64,000 nucleotides of DNA. Source: Halomonadaceae bacterium T82-2 (GTDB taxonomy: Bacteria; Pseudomonadota; Gammaproteobacteria; Pseudomonadales; Halomonadaceae). The notes under the pieces are model-generated. The model did no database searches, was not told the DNA's origin, and saw only the letters and a list, made by a program, of their open reading frames with translations. This document shows positions 35,587 to 45,763 of this stretch, one piece after another. The stretch lies in the NCBI GenBank assembly GCA_001577635.1, contig LSBP01000015.1, forward strand, positions 49,216-113,215, written 5' to 3'. The position numbers and the translations under genes were made by a program. The first letter of the stretch is position 1; the number at the start of each line of letters is the position of its first letter.

Positions 35587-36777
35587 ATGCGCAATCGACT
35601 GGATTTGCTGCTGGCCGGCCGCGCGCGGGATGAGCTCGGGGCGCTGGAGACCCTGCTGCGCACCCGGCGCGATGTCGGTATCAGGACCCGCGTGATGCTC
35701 AACGGCACCGTCGACCCGCTCAAGGATGTCTATCCGCTGCCGGATGCGCTGGTACTGGTCGCCAGCGAGAACTGGCGCGCCGAGCTGGCGGCGTACGCCG
35801 AACGCCCCCCGGGCGAGCGTCCGGCACTGCTGGTGGTCGGCGAGTCGTCCCATACCGAACTGATCCGGGTGGCCATGCGCGCCGGCGCCCGGGACTTCCT
35901 GTCCCCACCCGTCGACGACGGCGAGATCGGCCACTTCCTCGACGACCTGCTGCGCGACCAGCGGGTCGCCGCCAGCCAGAAGACCGCGCGGCTGACCGCG
36001 GTGATCAACGCCAAGGGCGGCTCGGGGGCGAGCATGATCGCCGCCAACCTGGCCCATGCCCTCGCCGCCTCCCTCGAACGCCATACCGTGCTGGTGGACA
36101 TGGACGTGCAGTTCGGCGCCCTGCCGCTGTACTTCAACCTGACGCCCCGCAACGGCCTGGTTCGCGCCCTGGAGCTGGTCGACAGCCTCGACCTGCTGGC
36201 CCTGGAGGGCTACGTGCTGCCCCATCAGAGCGGGCTCGACCTGATGGCCTCGACCCCCGAGGACCGCATGACCATCGCCGAGGTACCGGAGGAACGGGTG
36301 GAGATGCTGCTCAAGCTGCTCGGCGAGGCCTACGAGGACATCGTCGTCGACTTGCCGCGCTGGGTCAGCGGCGCCACCGCCATGACCCTGGAACACGCCG
36401 ACCAGGTGCTGGTGGTCATGGAACAGGGCGTGGCGCACCTGCGCGATGCCCAGCAGTTGGTGAGCATCCTGGGCAACGAACTCAACATCGCCGACTCGCG
36501 CATCACCGTGGTGGTCAACCGGTTCAGCAAGAGCAACCCGGTCTCGCTCAAGGACATCCGCGAGGCACTGCCGGACCTGCAGGTGATCAGCCTGCCCAAC
36601 GATTACCGGCGGGTCAGCCGCAGCGTGAACATGGGCAGCCCGCTGCTCGAGACGGCCGGCGGCGCCGCGATCACCCGCAACCTGGAACGCCTGGCCCGTT
36701 CGCTCGACGAGGGCGACGGCCAGCTGCGCACCCGCAGTTCGGGATGGAACCTGCTGGGCTGGGCCCGGCGCGCCTGA
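35587..36777 (+). CDS. tadZ: Pilus assembly ATPase TadZ/CpaE
   Basis: The 396-residue protein has an N-terminal receiver-like domain (about residues 1-125) without the full phosphorylation site, and a C-terminal MinD/ParA-like ATPase. The deviant Walker A reads [16 protein letters not shown] (near residue 140). A conserved [18 protein letters not shown] segment follows. TadZ places the pilus machine at the cell pole. GAGG lies before the ATG. The stop codon begins a 10-bp tandem repeat. Confidence 0.92.
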   Translation: MRNRLDLLLAGRARDELGALETLLRTRRDVGIRTRVMLNGTVDPLKDVYPLPDALVLVASENWRAELAAYAERPPGERPALLVVGESSHTELIRVAMRAGARDFLSPPVDDGEIGHFLDDLLRDQRVAASQKTARLTAVINAKGGSGASMIAANLAHALAASLERHTVLVDMDVQFGALPLYFNLTPRNGLVRALELVDSLDLLALEGYVLPHQSGLDLMASTPEDRMTIAEVPEERVEMLLKLLGEAYEDIVVDLPRWVSGATAMTLEHADQVLVVMEQGVAHLRDAQQLVSILGNELNIADSRITVVVNRFSKSNPVSLKDIREALPDLQVISLPNDYRRVSRSVNMGSPLLETAGGAAITRNLERLARSLDEGDGQLRTRSSGWNLLGWARRA

Positions 36778-36814
36778 CGATGGCTGACCATGCCTGACAA
36801 CGCCTGACGATGCC
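36775..36814. repeat. Four 10-bp tandem units at the end of tadZ
   Basis: Units TGACGATGGC, TGACCATGCC, TGACAACGCC and TGACGATGCC follow each other, starting with the TGA stop of tadZ. Because the unit is not a multiple of 3, the array puts extra TGA stops in all three frames. Each unit with ATG or an equivalent could be read as a false start, but the true tadA start at 36831 has its own ribosome site. Confidence 0.8.
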
Positions 36815-36830
36815 CGAGAGGAGAGAATCG

Positions 36831-38252
36831 ATGAATCTGCGCGAACGACTCACCGGCAGCAACGGCCACGCTTCCAGCGGCCATGCCGCCAACGGCAACC
36901 CCGCCGGCACCACCCCGCCGCCGGGCAACGCCGGATGGACGGCCCCGGGGCTGCGCGGTGGCGACGGCGGCCTGAGCGAGGAGGAGCAGGCCTTCAAGGA
37001 GGCCCTGTTCAAGCGGCTGGTCAAGACACTCGACCTGTCGCTGCTCGGCGGGCTGGGCGACAAGGAGGCGCGCAACCAGATCCAGATGGTCTGCGAGTCG
37101 CTGATGCGCGAGGAGACGCTGCCCTTCAACGCCAGCGTGCGCCAGCGCATCGTCGCCGACCTGCAGGACGAGGTGCTGGGCCTCGGCCCGCTCGAGGCGC
37201 TGCTGGCCGACCGCACGGTGTCCGACATCCTGGTCAACGGCACGGCGCCGATCTTCGTCGAACGCCACGGCAAGCTCGAGCAGACCCAGCTGCGCTTCGC
37301 CAGTGACCGCCACCTGATGTCGATCATCGACCGCATCGTCTCCAGCGTGGGGCGGCGCATCGACGAGTCCTCGCCGATGGTCGACGCTCGCCTCAAGGAC
37401 GGCTCCCGCGTCAACGCCATCATCCCGCCGCTGGCCATCGACGGCCCCATGCTGTCGATCCGCCGCTTCGCGGTCGACAACCTGACCGCCGCCAACCTGG
37501 TCGAGATCGGCACCCTTTCGGAGACGGAGGCGCGGCTGCTCGAGGCGATCGTCAAGTCGCGGCTCAACGTGCTGGTCTCGGGCGGTACCGGGGCGGGCAA
37601 GACCACCATGCTCAACGTGCTGTCGAGCTTCATCCCGCACCGCGAGCGCATCGTCACCATCGAGGATTCCGCCGAGCTGCAGCTGCAGCAGCCCCATGTG
37701 GTGCGCCTCGAGACCCGCCCGCCCAACATCGAGGGGCGCGGCGAGGTGAGCCAGCGCGACCTGGTGCGCAACAGCCTGCGCATGCGCCCCGACCGCATCA
37801 TCATCGGCGAGGTGCGCGGCGGCGAGACCCTGGACATGCTGCAGGCGATGAACACCGGCCATGACGGCTCACTGACCACCATCCACGCCAACACCCCGCG
37901 CGACGCCCTGACCCGCATCGAGAGCATGGTGGCGATGAGCGGGGTCAGCCTGCCCATGCGGCCGCTGCGTGCGCAGATCGCCTCGGCGATCGACGTGGTG
38001 CTGCAGGTCGAGCGCCAGGAGGACGGCCGGCGCCGGCTGGTCAGCGTGCAGGAGATCAACGGCCAGGAAGGCGATGTCATCACCATGTCGGAGATCTTCA
38101 CCTTCCGCCGCGACGGCGTTGACACCGACGGCAACGTCATCGGCCGCTTCAGCGCGACCGGCGTGGTGCCGCATTTCTACGATCGCCTCAAGCAGCGCGG
38201 CATGGACCCCGGACTCGAGGTGTTCCAGCCCGGCGAGGAGCAGTGGCGATGA
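36831..38252 (+). CDS. tadA: Pilus assembly motor ATPase TadA/CpaF
   Basis: The 473-residue type II/IV secretion ATPase has the N-terminal unordered Gly/Asn-rich part (1-40), an NTD around 50-200, and the core with Walker [10 protein letters not shown] (residues 251-259), Asp box [10 protein letters not shown], Walker [15 protein letters not shown] and His box [12 protein letters not shown]. It powers Flp pilus assembly. GAGAGGAG precedes the ATG at 36831. Its stop overlaps tadB as ATGA. Confidence 0.95.
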   Translation: MNLRERLTGSNGHASSGHAANGNPAGTTPPPGNAGWTAPGLRGGDGGLSEEEQAFKEALFKRLVKTLDLSLLGGLGDKEARNQIQMVCESLMREETLPFNASVRQRIVADLQDEVLGLGPLEALLADRTVSDILVNGTAPIFVERHGKLEQTQLRFASDRHLMSIIDRIVSSVGRRIDESSPMVDARLKDGSRVNAIIPPLAIDGPMLSIRRFAVDNLTAANLVEIGTLSETEARLLEAIVKSRLNVLVSGGTGAGKTTMLNVLSSFIPHRERIVTIEDSAELQLQQPHVVRLETRPPNIEGRGEVSQRDLVRNSLRMRPDRIIIGEVRGGETLDMLQAMNTGHDGSLTTIHANTPRDALTRIESMVAMSGVSLPMRPLRAQIASAIDVVLQVERQEDGRRRLVSVQEINGQEGDVITMSEIFTFRRDGVDTDGNVIGRFSATGVVPHFYDRLKQRGMDPGLEVFQPGEEQWR

Positions 38253-39226
38253 ACGTCAACCTCTCCGACCAGGCGATCGTCGTCATCATGGTCGCCGTCG
38301 CCGTGTTCCTGCTGGCGCAGAGCTTCATGGTGCCGGCCTTCGGCGAGAACCGGCAGGCCCGTAAGCGTCTCAAGAAGCGCCTGCGCGCGGTGGCCGACAC
38401 CCCGGAACGCCGCGAGCGTCTCGCCCTGCTGCACAACCGCCGCCAGCCCTCGTCGCTGGAGCGCACCCTCGGGGCGCTGCCCGGCATGCGCCGCCTCGAG
38501 CGCCTCATCGAGCAGGCCGGCCGCGAGACCCCGGCCTACCGGCTGGTACTGATTAGCCTGAGCCTGGGCGTTATTGCCGGTATCTTGTTGGCCAAGCTGT
38601 CGACCTTTCCCCTGCTGATCGCAATCGGCGGGGGCGTGGCCGGCGCCCTGCCCCTGCTCAAGCTGCTGCGCGAGCGCAACCGGCGCCTGGCGAAGTTCGA
38701 GGAGCAGCTGCCCGACGCCCTGGTGATCATGGCTCGGGCGCTGCGCGCCGGGCACCCCTTCAACGATGCCATGAAGCTGGTCGCCGAGGAGATGCCCGAG
38801 CCCATCGGACCGGAGTTCCGCATCACCTTCATGGAGATCAACTACGGCGGCGACATCCGCCTGGCCCTGGAGGGGCTGCTGGAGCGCATCGGCAGCGTGA
38901 CGGTGATGGTCTTCGTCACCTCGGTGCTGATCCAGCGCGAGACCGGCGGCAACCTCGCCGAGCTGGTGGACGGGCTGGCCACAGTGATCCGCGAGCGCTT
39001 CCGCTTCCACCGCAAACTGAAAACGCTCTCCGCCGAGGGGCGCCTGGCCGCCTGGATACTCTCGTTGCTGCCGTTCGGCCTGGCGGGCGTGCTGTCAGTC
39101 GCCAGCCCGGATTTCCTGCCAACGCTTACCAAGGACCCTATCGGCCGGCAGATGGTCATGGCGGCGTTCGTGATGGTCATCGCCGGCATCCTGTGGATAC
39201 GCCGTATCGTGCGCATCGAGGTGTAA
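38249..39226 (+). CDS. tadB: Pilus assembly platform protein TadB
   Basis: The 325-residue inner-membrane protein has one N-terminal helix, a pair of helices near residues 95-140 and a T2SSF/GspF domain ([21 protein letters not shown]), then two C-terminal helices. With TadC it forms the platform on which TadA assembles the pilus. It starts inside the tadA stop (ATGA). Confidence 0.93.
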   Translation: MNVNLSDQAIVVIMVAVAVFLLAQSFMVPAFGENRQARKRLKKRLRAVADTPERRERLALLHNRRQPSSLERTLGALPGMRRLERLIEQAGRETPAYRLVLISLSLGVIAGILLAKLSTFPLLIAIGGGVAGALPLLKLLRERNRRLAKFEEQLPDALVIMARALRAGHPFNDAMKLVAEEMPEPIGPEFRITFMEINYGGDIRLALEGLLERIGSVTVMVFVTSVLIQRETGGNLAELVDGLATVIRERFRFHRKLKTLSAEGRLAAWILSLLPFGLAGVLSVASPDFLPTLTKDPIGRQMVMAAFVMVIAGILWIRRIVRIEV

Positions 39227-39242
39227 AAAAGGGGGAACCGCC

Positions 39243-40241
39243 ATGGAATTCCTGAATCAGCTGCGGGCCCTGCTCAACGGCCTGATCGCCGACCCCGAGC
39301 TGGCCCAACTCAGCTTCGTGGTCCTGCTCGGCCTGGCGGTCTTCGCCCTGCTGGCCGCCATCATGCTGCTGTTCCTGGGGCTGGCCGACCCGGTGAGGCG
39401 CCGGCTACAGCATCTCGAAGCGCAGCCGGCCGGCACGGGAGCGAGCACCACCGCCAGCGAAACCGCCGGCGATGGCGCCGGCCAGGGCCTGCGCGGCCTG
39501 GTGGACCCCATGGGCAAGCGGCTGATGCCCACCACAGAGGAAGCCCGCAGCAAGGCCTACAGCCGGCTGCGTAAAGCCGGCATCCGCACCCCCGGCGCCC
39601 TGAACACCTTCTTCGGCGCCAAGCTCGGCCTCGCCCTGCTGCTGCCCAGCGTGGCGCTGGTGGCGACCATCCCCTTTCGGGTGCCCCTGAATATCGGCCT
39701 GATGGTGGCGATAGCGTCGGGGGTGGTGGGCTACGTGGCGCCCTCCTTCTGGCTCGACCGCCGGATCAAGCGACGCACGCTCGCCCTGCGCCGCGGACTG
39801 CCCGACGCCCTGGACCTGCTGGTGGTCTGCTGCGAGGCCGGCCTGGGACTGGGGGCGGCCATCCAGCGGGTGGCACGTGACCTGGCGATCAGCCAGCCGG
39901 AAATGGCCGAGGAGCTGACCCTGTTCGGCATGCAGACCCGCGCGGGCATGGACACCCGCACCGCCCTGCGCGACCTGGAGGAGCGCACCGGGGTCGACGA
40001 CATCCACGGCCTGGTCACCAGCCTGCTGCAGAGCATGCGCTTCGGCACCAGCATCGCCACGACCCTGCGCATCTACGCCTCGGAGCTGCGCGACAAGCGC
40101 ACCCAGGAAGCCGAGGAAAAGGCCGCCAAGGTGAGCACCAAGATGCTGTTCCCGCTGGTGTTCTGCATATTGCCCAGCTTCTTCGTGGTGTCACTCGGCC
40201 CGCCGCTGCTGGGCGCAATGCGCGTAATGAGCGGACTATAA
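39243..40241 (+). CDS. tadC: Pilus assembly platform protein TadC
   Basis: The 332-residue membrane protein is a second T2SSF/GspF-type subunit, with LPDALDLLVVCCEAGLGLGA (about residues 185-204) as the domain core, flanked by membrane helices. A proline-, glycine- and threonine-rich linker separates the first helix from the domain. AAGGGGG precedes the ATG. It lies 16 bases after tadB. Confidence 0.93.
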   Translation: MEFLNQLRALLNGLIADPELAQLSFVVLLGLAVFALLAAIMLLFLGLADPVRRRLQHLEAQPAGTGASTTASETAGDGAGQGLRGLVDPMGKRLMPTTEEARSKAYSRLRKAGIRTPGALNTFFGAKLGLALLLPSVALVATIPFRVPLNIGLMVAIASGVVGYVAPSFWLDRRIKRRTLALRRGLPDALDLLVVCCEAGLGLGAAIQRVARDLAISQPEMAEELTLFGMQTRAGMDTRTALRDLEERTGVDDIHGLVTSLLQSMRFGTSIATTLRIYASELRDKRTQEAEEKAAKVSTKMLFPLVFCILPSFFVVSLGPPLLGAMRVMSGL

Positions 40242-40289
40242 GTTTTTCCGGCAGGCATACAACAATTCCATCGAGCAGGGGGCACCATC

Positions 40290-41255
40290 ATGAAAATGAA
40301 AACCACAGGCATGAAAACCACAGGCAGAACCCTCCGGCTTCTCGCCATCCTCACCGCCAGCGCCTGGCTGGCGGGCTGTGCCGGCACACCGCAGAAGGGG
40401 AACCAGGACGAGTACGGTGTCTTCTCCGACAGCCAGTCGTCGGCCACCTACGCGACCGCCTTCCCGGTGGGCTCGCCGGAGGAGGCCTATCAGAACGGCG
40501 ACGCGGCCGTGCAGTCCGGCGACTACGACCGGGCGCTGTTCGAGTACATCCGCGGGTTGCGTCTCGCCGACACGCCGTCCGCCGAGGCGCTCTACAAGAT
40601 CGGCTACATCCACTACCAGCGGGACAACTACCGCCTCGCCTCGCTGGCGTTCCGCTGGGTGCTCAAGCTCGAACCCGACAACGCTCGGGCGGGCACCGGG
40701 CTCGGCGAGGTGCTGCTCAAGACCCGCCACTACAAGGAGGCCGAGAAGCAGCTGCGCGGCGTGATCATCGCCCACGGACAGGCGCCGTGGCGGGCCTACA
40801 ACGGGCTGGGCATCCTGCTGGACATCCAGGGCAAGGGCGAGGAGGCCGAGAAAGTCTACCAGGAGGCGCTGAAGGTCAACCCGAACTCGGCGCTGGTGCT
40901 CAACAACCTGGGCTACTCGCGCTACCTGCGCGGCGACTGGGACGGCGCCAACGAGGCGCTGGAGGCGGCGCTGCGCGCCAAGCCCGGCTACGAGCTGGCC
41001 TGGCGCAACCTGGGGCTCGTGCACGCCCGCCAGGGCGACTACGACTACGCGCTCGAGGCTCTGGAGCGCAGCAGCAAGCCGGCCCAGGCCTACAACGACG
41101 TCGGCTACGTGACGATGATCTCGGGCGACTATTCGCGGGCCCTGTCCTTCTTCGAGGAGGCCATGCGCCAGTCGCCGGCCTACTACGTCACCGCGAGCGA
41201 GAACGCCCGTAATGTGCAACGCAAGCTGAACCGCATGAGCGGCAGCGATCTGTGA
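40290..41255 (+). CDS. tadD: Tad pilus lipoprotein with TPR repeats (TadD)
   Basis: The 321-residue lipoprotein has a lipobox LAGC (C30) preceded by a hydrophobic segment, then about six tetratricopeptide repeats (residues 65-290). TadD acts as a pilotin-like adaptor needed for secretin assembly. The leader begins with a perfect 15-bp tandem duplication (40296-40310 and 40311-40325), which duplicates MKTTG. The start at 40290 is supported by AGGGGG upstream; the ATG at 40311 would also keep the signal. Confidence 0.9.
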   Translation: MKMKTTGMKTTGRTLRLLAILTASAWLAGCAGTPQKGNQDEYGVFSDSQSSATYATAFPVGSPEEAYQNGDAAVQSGDYDRALFEYIRGLRLADTPSAEALYKIGYIHYQRDNYRLASLAFRWVLKLEPDNARAGTGLGEVLLKTRHYKEAEKQLRGVIIAHGQAPWRAYNGLGILLDIQGKGEEAEKVYQEALKVNPNSALVLNNLGYSRYLRGDWDGANEALEAALRAKPGYELAWRNLGLVHARQGDYDYALEALERSSKPAQAYNDVGYVTMISGDYSRALSFFEEAMRQSPAYYVTASENARNVQRKLNRMSGSDL

Positions 41256-41266
41256 CGGAGGCGGCC

Positions 41267-41710
41267 ATGAAATCATTGCACAAGCAACACGGGGCGGAGA
41301 CGGTCGAGTTCGCGATCAGCGCGAGCCTGCTCTTCCTGCTGCTGTTCGGGATCATCGAGTTCAGCGTGGCGCTGTTCGACAAGGCGACGCTGACCAACGC
41401 CAGCCGCGAGGGCGCGCGCACGGGCATCCTCTTCCGGCCCGGCCCACGTGACCTGACGGCCGAGGATGCCGCCATCACGGCCGCGGTACAGGACTATGCC
41501 GACCAGTATCTGATCTCGCTGGGCGGGGCGGCGGCAATGTCGGTCGACATCCAGCGCCAGGACCTGACGGGTGACGCGACCTTCAACGCCGGGGACGCCC
41601 TGCAGGTGACCGTCGACTACCCCTACCACTTCCTGCTGTTACCTGACTTTGTCGGCAACCTGGGCGGCATTATCAACCTGAATGCCACAACCGTGATGCG
41701 AGCGGAGTGA
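41267..41710 (+). CDS. tadE: Tad pseudopilin TadE
   Basis: The 147-residue protein has a TadE-type N-terminus with a short basic leader, then GAETVEFAISASLLFLLLFGIIEFS, a prepilin-like helix with glutamate at +5 after the glycine. The remainder is periplasmic. Family members are minor pseudopilins processed by TadV. GGAGG lies before the ATG at 41267. An alternative GTG at 41252 overlaps the tadD stop. Confidence 0.88.
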   Translation: MKSLHKQHGAETVEFAISASLLFLLLFGIIEFSVALFDKATLTNASREGARTGILFRPGPRDLTAEDAAITAAVQDYADQYLISLGGAAAMSVDIQRQDLTGDATFNAGDALQVTVDYPYHFLLLPDFVGNLGGIINLNATTVMRAE

Positions 41711-41713
41711 CCC

Positions 41714-43008
41714 ATGACCATTCAACTTTCGGCAAGTTGCTCCGGCGGCCCGACCCTGCACCGACGCCAGCGGGGCGTATCCACCGTGCTGCTGGCGGTG
41801 GCACTATTCATGCTACTGGGTTTCGCAGCACTAGCGGTAGATATCAGTAACCTTTACGTGGCACGCAACGAGTTGCACAACGCCGCCGATGCCGGCGCGC
41901 TGGCGGGGGTGCGTTACTTGTATGTGAAGGATGGAACCAGGGTCAATGACGGTACCCAGCCCTACGATCCGAGCGACCCAAATGATCCCTACAAGAGTGC
42001 CGAGGTTCGAGCAACAGAGGCGGCAAAAGCCAACAAGAGCCAGAGCTCGTCAGTCGAGGTGATCAGTGCACAGCGGGGTCACTGGAGCTTCACCACCCGG
42101 ACTTTCACGGCTAACCCCTCCCCGGACCCGGTGGATCTATTCTCAAAAACCACCAGCGAGCTGGACATCGACCCCAATTTCATCAACGCCGTGGAGGTAA
42201 AGACTGCACGGAGTGAGAGACCGGTGGAATCCCTATTTGGGTGGGCTTTAGGGTTTGATAATTACAAGGTGGGTGCCAAGTCTGTAGCCTATATCGGCTT
42301 CGCCGGGTCACTGCGCCCCCACGACGCGGACGAGCCGATCGCCAGGCGCCCGACGGCACCTATGACTGCAGCGTGGGACGTTTCATCCCCGAGGGCGACC
42401 AGACCGGCGGCTGGACCAACTTCCAGACCGACGGCAGCGGTGGTGCCAATGCCGGGGAACTCAAGAGCCTGATCTGCGGCGATGGCAACGACAACGAACT
42501 GCAGTATGGCGAAGACATCGGTACCAACAACGGCCAGGTCGATGCCGCCTATCAGGCCTTGTATGACTGCTGGAAGGACAAGACCGCCCAGAAGGAGCCG
42601 TGGGGGCTGACCCTGCCGGTGATCGACTGCCAGGATGGGGTATCACCCAATAATGAGCTGGTCGGCGCGGTGGAGCTCAACATCGTCTGGATGACGGCCT
42701 CCCCGATCAGCAAGATCGATAACCTGCCAAGCAACCAGAACCCCGGCGCGCCCACCGAGATGGCCATCCCGCCGCCGGACACCGACAGTCCATCACCGGG
42801 TACCTGGACCAGCAATGACGCCAGCGGCCTGAATCGCTGGAACTCCTTCGTCGACCAGTTCAATCTCCGCAGCGCCGACGATACGCCGGCCGAGTGGCAC
42901 GACAAGAGCATCTACTTCCTGCCCAGCTGCACCGTGCACGAACCCAAGGGCAACACCGGCGGCGAGAACTACGGCGTTCTGGCCCGGATTCCGGTGCTGG
43001 TTCAGTAG
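41714..43008 (+). pseudogene. tadG: tadG, frameshifted near the middle
   Basis: The first part reads 41714 onward, beginning with a TadG leader and the RGVSTVLLAVALFMLLGFAA helix, and a VWA-like pseudopilin body. Around 42340-42345 the frame shifts: in the second frame the protein continues with QAPDGTYDCSVGRFIPEGD and ends at 43008. Restoring one C (GCCAG to GCCCAG near 42343) joins both parts into about 430 residues. The second half has no start of its own with a ribosome site. TadG is a minor pseudopilin; here it is probably broken or the result of a sequencing error. Confidence 0.8.
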
Positions 43009-43049
43009 AGAGCAAGGCGTGCCGCAGATCAGGACACTGCAACGAAGAC

Positions 43050-43073
43050 GGGCGGCCCGGAAGGCCGCCCTTT
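43050..43073. terminator. Terminator between tadG and the convergent regulator
   Basis: GGGCGGCC (43050-43057) and GGCCGCCC (43063-43070) form an 8-bp stem with a 5-base loop, followed by TTT on the plus strand. It lies 41 bases after tadG and can also end the minus-strand gene. Confidence 0.8.
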
Positions 43074-43078
43074 CATCA

Positions 43079-43919
43079 TTACTGAGAATGCAGCTCGGCC
43101 TCGGTCGAGAGAGGTTCGGCGGTACTCGGGGCGACGGTCGACGTGTTTTCCCGGATTGCCTGACGATAGCGTGAGGGCGGCATACCGACGTAGCGTTGAA
43201 AGATACGCGTGAAATAGGACAGGTCGCGAAAGCCCACGGTAAAGCAGACATCGGTTATCGAAGTCCGGGAGTTGACGAGCAGGCGCCTGGCCTCCTCGAT
43301 ACGCCGGGACAGCAAGTATTCCTGGAAGGTCATCTTGGTCATCCGCCGGAAAAGGCGGCTGAACTGAAAGGGGCTCAAGCCGAAAATCTCGGCCACCTCG
43401 GCCTGAACGATCTTGTTGTGCAGGTTGGCATCCACATGGGTCAGGGCACGCTCGATGATGGACTTTTCCTCGGGATTGCCGGTATAGCGCTGGCGGGCAT
43501 CGGGCGGAATGGCATTGGTACTTTCCAGCGTCTGGCGCGTTTTCGTATCCACGCTGCCCTGATTCTGCAGGGCTTCCAGAGTTTCCACCACGCTCAGCAG
43601 GCGTTGCGTATCGACGGGCAGGGTGAAGTAATCCCAGACCCGCGTGCGAAAGGCCCAGACGGCCAGGCTCTCGGAATGCGCCTGGGTGATCATCAGCACC
43701 GGTACCGCGGGCAGCTGCTGGCGAGTCCGACAGCCCCAGCGCATCCGGGTAGTCGAACTGGAAACAGGCGACGATGGGCGGCTCGCGCTGCATCGCCGGA
43801 ACGGGGTCCACACCGACGGGAATGAACCTGACCGAGTAGCCACCGGCCTTCAAGGCAGCGACATAATCGCTGGCGGGACTCTCGTTGATATCACGCACCA
43901 CCACAAGAACATGACCCAT
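43079..43919 (-). pseudogene. AraC-type response regulator, frameshifted
   Basis: The minus strand first reads a degenerate receiver domain from the ATG at 43919 (MGHVLVVVRDINESPASDYV), then a frame change between about 43737 and 43722 leads into AVPVLMITQAHSESLAVWA and an AraC-type helix-turn-helix pair (about the last 100 residues; FSRLFRRMTKMTFQEYLLSR and ITDVCFTVGFRDLSYFTRIF). A one-base surplus in the CTGTCGGACTCG region explains the shift. GGAGG precedes the start. It lies convergently to tadG and may have regulated the pilus. Sequencing error is the other explanation. Confidence 0.75.
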
Positions 43920-44368
43920 GACCATCCCCTCCCCCTGCTCGAGGAATCGTCCTGTCTTTTTATGGGGTTGGAAACACCAACCCAGGCCTGCCCTTCCCTG
44001 TCGAAAAACTCCCTGTTCCCCCTTTCCCTCTCCTGATCCGGCGATCCTTCAGGCATCAATGAGCCGCTGGTCAATGACGCTGACCCCTGGATCATCGCAA
44101 TATGCATAAATTTATAATTAAAAAGCACTAAAAAGAGGCTTGCGAAAAAGGGCCACTGATTACGAAAGCTAGTCGCCCGGTCGCGTTTTTTCTACTGCCG
44201 CTCGCCCTGGGGGGCGGGGAATTCATTGATCATTGAGATGGGTTAACGATTTGCCTGATAACCCCGGCTGTCTGGTGTTATCCAATACCAGATGAGAAAT
44301 GACGATCAGCGAACCTGTCGCAGATGCAACAATAGGGCGCTTTCGAGGTGAAATGACCCCGGACTTAC
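43920..44368. other. Non-coding region between the AraC-type gene and the integrase remnant
   Basis: About 450 bp without a credible gene. It includes an AT-rich core (44098-44130) with a plus-strand TATAAT at 44113-44118, the likely promoter zone of the minus-strand regulator. A G-rich stretch with weak pairing lies at 44192-44216. I see no further feature. Confidence 0.5.
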
Positions 44369-44672
44369 CCGGGCTGCTACCAGGCATTCACCAACGCCCT
44401 GGAGCGGGCCGGGATCGAGGTTACCCCGAGGACAACGTACTCACGTCCTCCGGCATACCTTCGCCAGTCATCTCATGCTGAACGGGGGCAACCTGCTCGT
44501 CCTGCAAAAGATCCTGGGACACCAGAGCATCCAGATGACCATGGGTTACGCGCACCTGTCCCCGGACCATCTCAGCGAAGCGGTGAAATTCGGGCCGAAA
44601 GCGCCCGTTGACACTTTGTTGACACAAGGGGAAAAAGCGGAAGAAAAAGGCGGGAGAAACAATCGCAAGTGA
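44369..44672 (+). pseudogene. Tyrosine recombinase (integrase), C-terminal remnant
   Basis: In one frame GCYQAFTNALERAGIE is read, and after a frame change near 44420 another frame gives THVLRHTFASHLMLNGGN, then LVLQKILGHQSIQMTMGYAH and DHLSEAVKFGP. These are the R-H-x-x-H box and the catalytic tyrosine region (YAH) of a P2-like phage integrase. The N-terminal two thirds are missing. The remnant ends 10 bases before a tRNA gene fragment, the typical place of an integrase at an attachment site. Confidence 0.8.
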
Positions 44673-44682
44673 TTGATTTCAT

Positions 44683-44728
44683 GGTGGGCCCAGCAGGATT
44701 CGAACCTGCGACCAAGGGATTATGAGTT
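44683..44728 (-). other. tRNA-Met 3' fragment, attachment site of the island
   Basis: On the minus strand this 46-bp piece runs from the anticodon loop (ACTCATAATC, anticodon CAT at 44725-44723) through the variable arm, the TPsiC arm (GGTTCGAATCC) and the acceptor 3' end to the encoded CCA. The 5' half of the tRNA is absent; beyond 44728 the sequence becomes AT-rich. It is an att duplicate left by site-specific integration at a tRNA gene, so the inserted DNA lies on its right side. Confidence 0.8.
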
Positions 44729-45011
44729 CGATCTTAAAACAATAACTCACTGACAAACAAGGAAAAGCAACTGTAATTGAGCGAAAGGTACAGTTCTTTG
44801 GAATCAGTAGCTTAGCGAAAGTTGAGGATAGCACACGAAGCTGGTGTGTGTACCGAAGATGTACCATTGAAACACCACAACTACATTTCATTTTGATATG
44901 CACATGCCTGCAAAGCGTAGATACCGCTCATCCATGAGCCCATGGCTCCACAACTGGTACTAAAATATAAGTATAAGTACTGACCAAAAGTGTCAGCCGA
45001 TACGCTAATTT

Positions 45012-45758
45012 CTATACTGTGTTGACGATACCAGTGCTCACGATCGATTCCAGGTACTCTGCCAGCCTTCTGGGATGCTCGCCGCCCCTCAACAACACGC
45101 CGGCCTCCATGTTTCTCTCCATGGCATAACTGGTCAGGTTGGCGCTGGTGATGAAGGCGAGGCGATCGTCGGCCACGGCAACCTTGGCATGAACACTGCC
45201 CCCAGTGAACTCTTCAGACCGTTTCTGCCAAGCGAAGAAGCGTGCTCTGGGAAGGACTTCTCTCATCAGTGAAACCGAGTCCACAGAGAGGTTTCCGCCC
45301 TTACCTTCGGGCGACTCCAGAAGAATCTTGACGTCGACTCCGCGATCGGCAGCCTCATTCAGCGCGGTGACGATGCGATCGACCCGGTAAGCCACGAAAC
45401 TGGTCAGGAAGAGGCGCTTCCGGGCACCGCGGATCACCTCAAGCATGACCTGCTCCGTCTGCCGTGTGGCGGTACCAGCGGGAGATGGCCCCGTCCACAC
45501 CAGCTCGGGGCTCAGCACCTGATAGTGCTCGACGACACAGGAGGCCCCTTCGAGCATCCCGGCAAGGTGAGGCGCCGATACGTGGTGGTCTGCCGCCTCA
45601 CGCAGGAGCCGCCGAAGCAGCTCTTTCGAGTGGTGGTGCGTCACGCGACGCTCCAGAACGAACGCATCGATCTCGCCTTGCTGGATCAGCGCGTCGACGA
45701 CGCTGCGCAAGGCACCCTTGGAGACGGCCGTGGCGAACTCGACCACGGATCGGTGCAT
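45012..45758 (-). CDS. drmC: DISARM protein DrmC (phospholipase D-like)
   Basis: The 248-residue protein has one PLD-type catalytic motif, HAKVAVAD (H190, K192, D197), followed by a SAN box, so a dimer would be needed for a full active site. Its N-terminal half is helical without a known motif. DrmC is a core part of the DISARM anti-phage system, with a role not settled in the family (it can be dispensable). The ATG at 45758 follows GGAAGGG and lies 5 bases after the drmB stop. In-frame GTGs at 45767 and 45776 are possible. Confidence 0.85.
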   Translation of the reverse strand: MHRSVVEFATAVSKGALRSVVDALIQQGEIDAFVLERRVTHHHSKELLRRLLREAADHHVSAPHLAGMLEGASCVVEHYQVLSPELVWTGPSPAGTATRQTEQVMLEVIRGARKRLFLTSFVAYRVDRIVTALNEAADRGVDVKILLESPEGKGGNLSVDSVSLMREVLPRARFFAWQKRSEEFTGGSVHAKVAVADDRLAFITSANLTSYAMERNMEAGVLLRGGEHPRRLAEYLESIVSTGIVNTV

Positions 45759-45763
45759 CCCGT

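Noticed and set aside
44299..44481. Small plus-strand frame over the integrase remnant
   Set aside because: The integrase motifs read in the other two frames; this one shows no family similarity.
44679..44903. Minus-strand frame reading through the tRNA fragment
   Set aside because: Its C-terminal end is just the tRNA sequence translated; the remainder is AT-rich with no motif or start signal.
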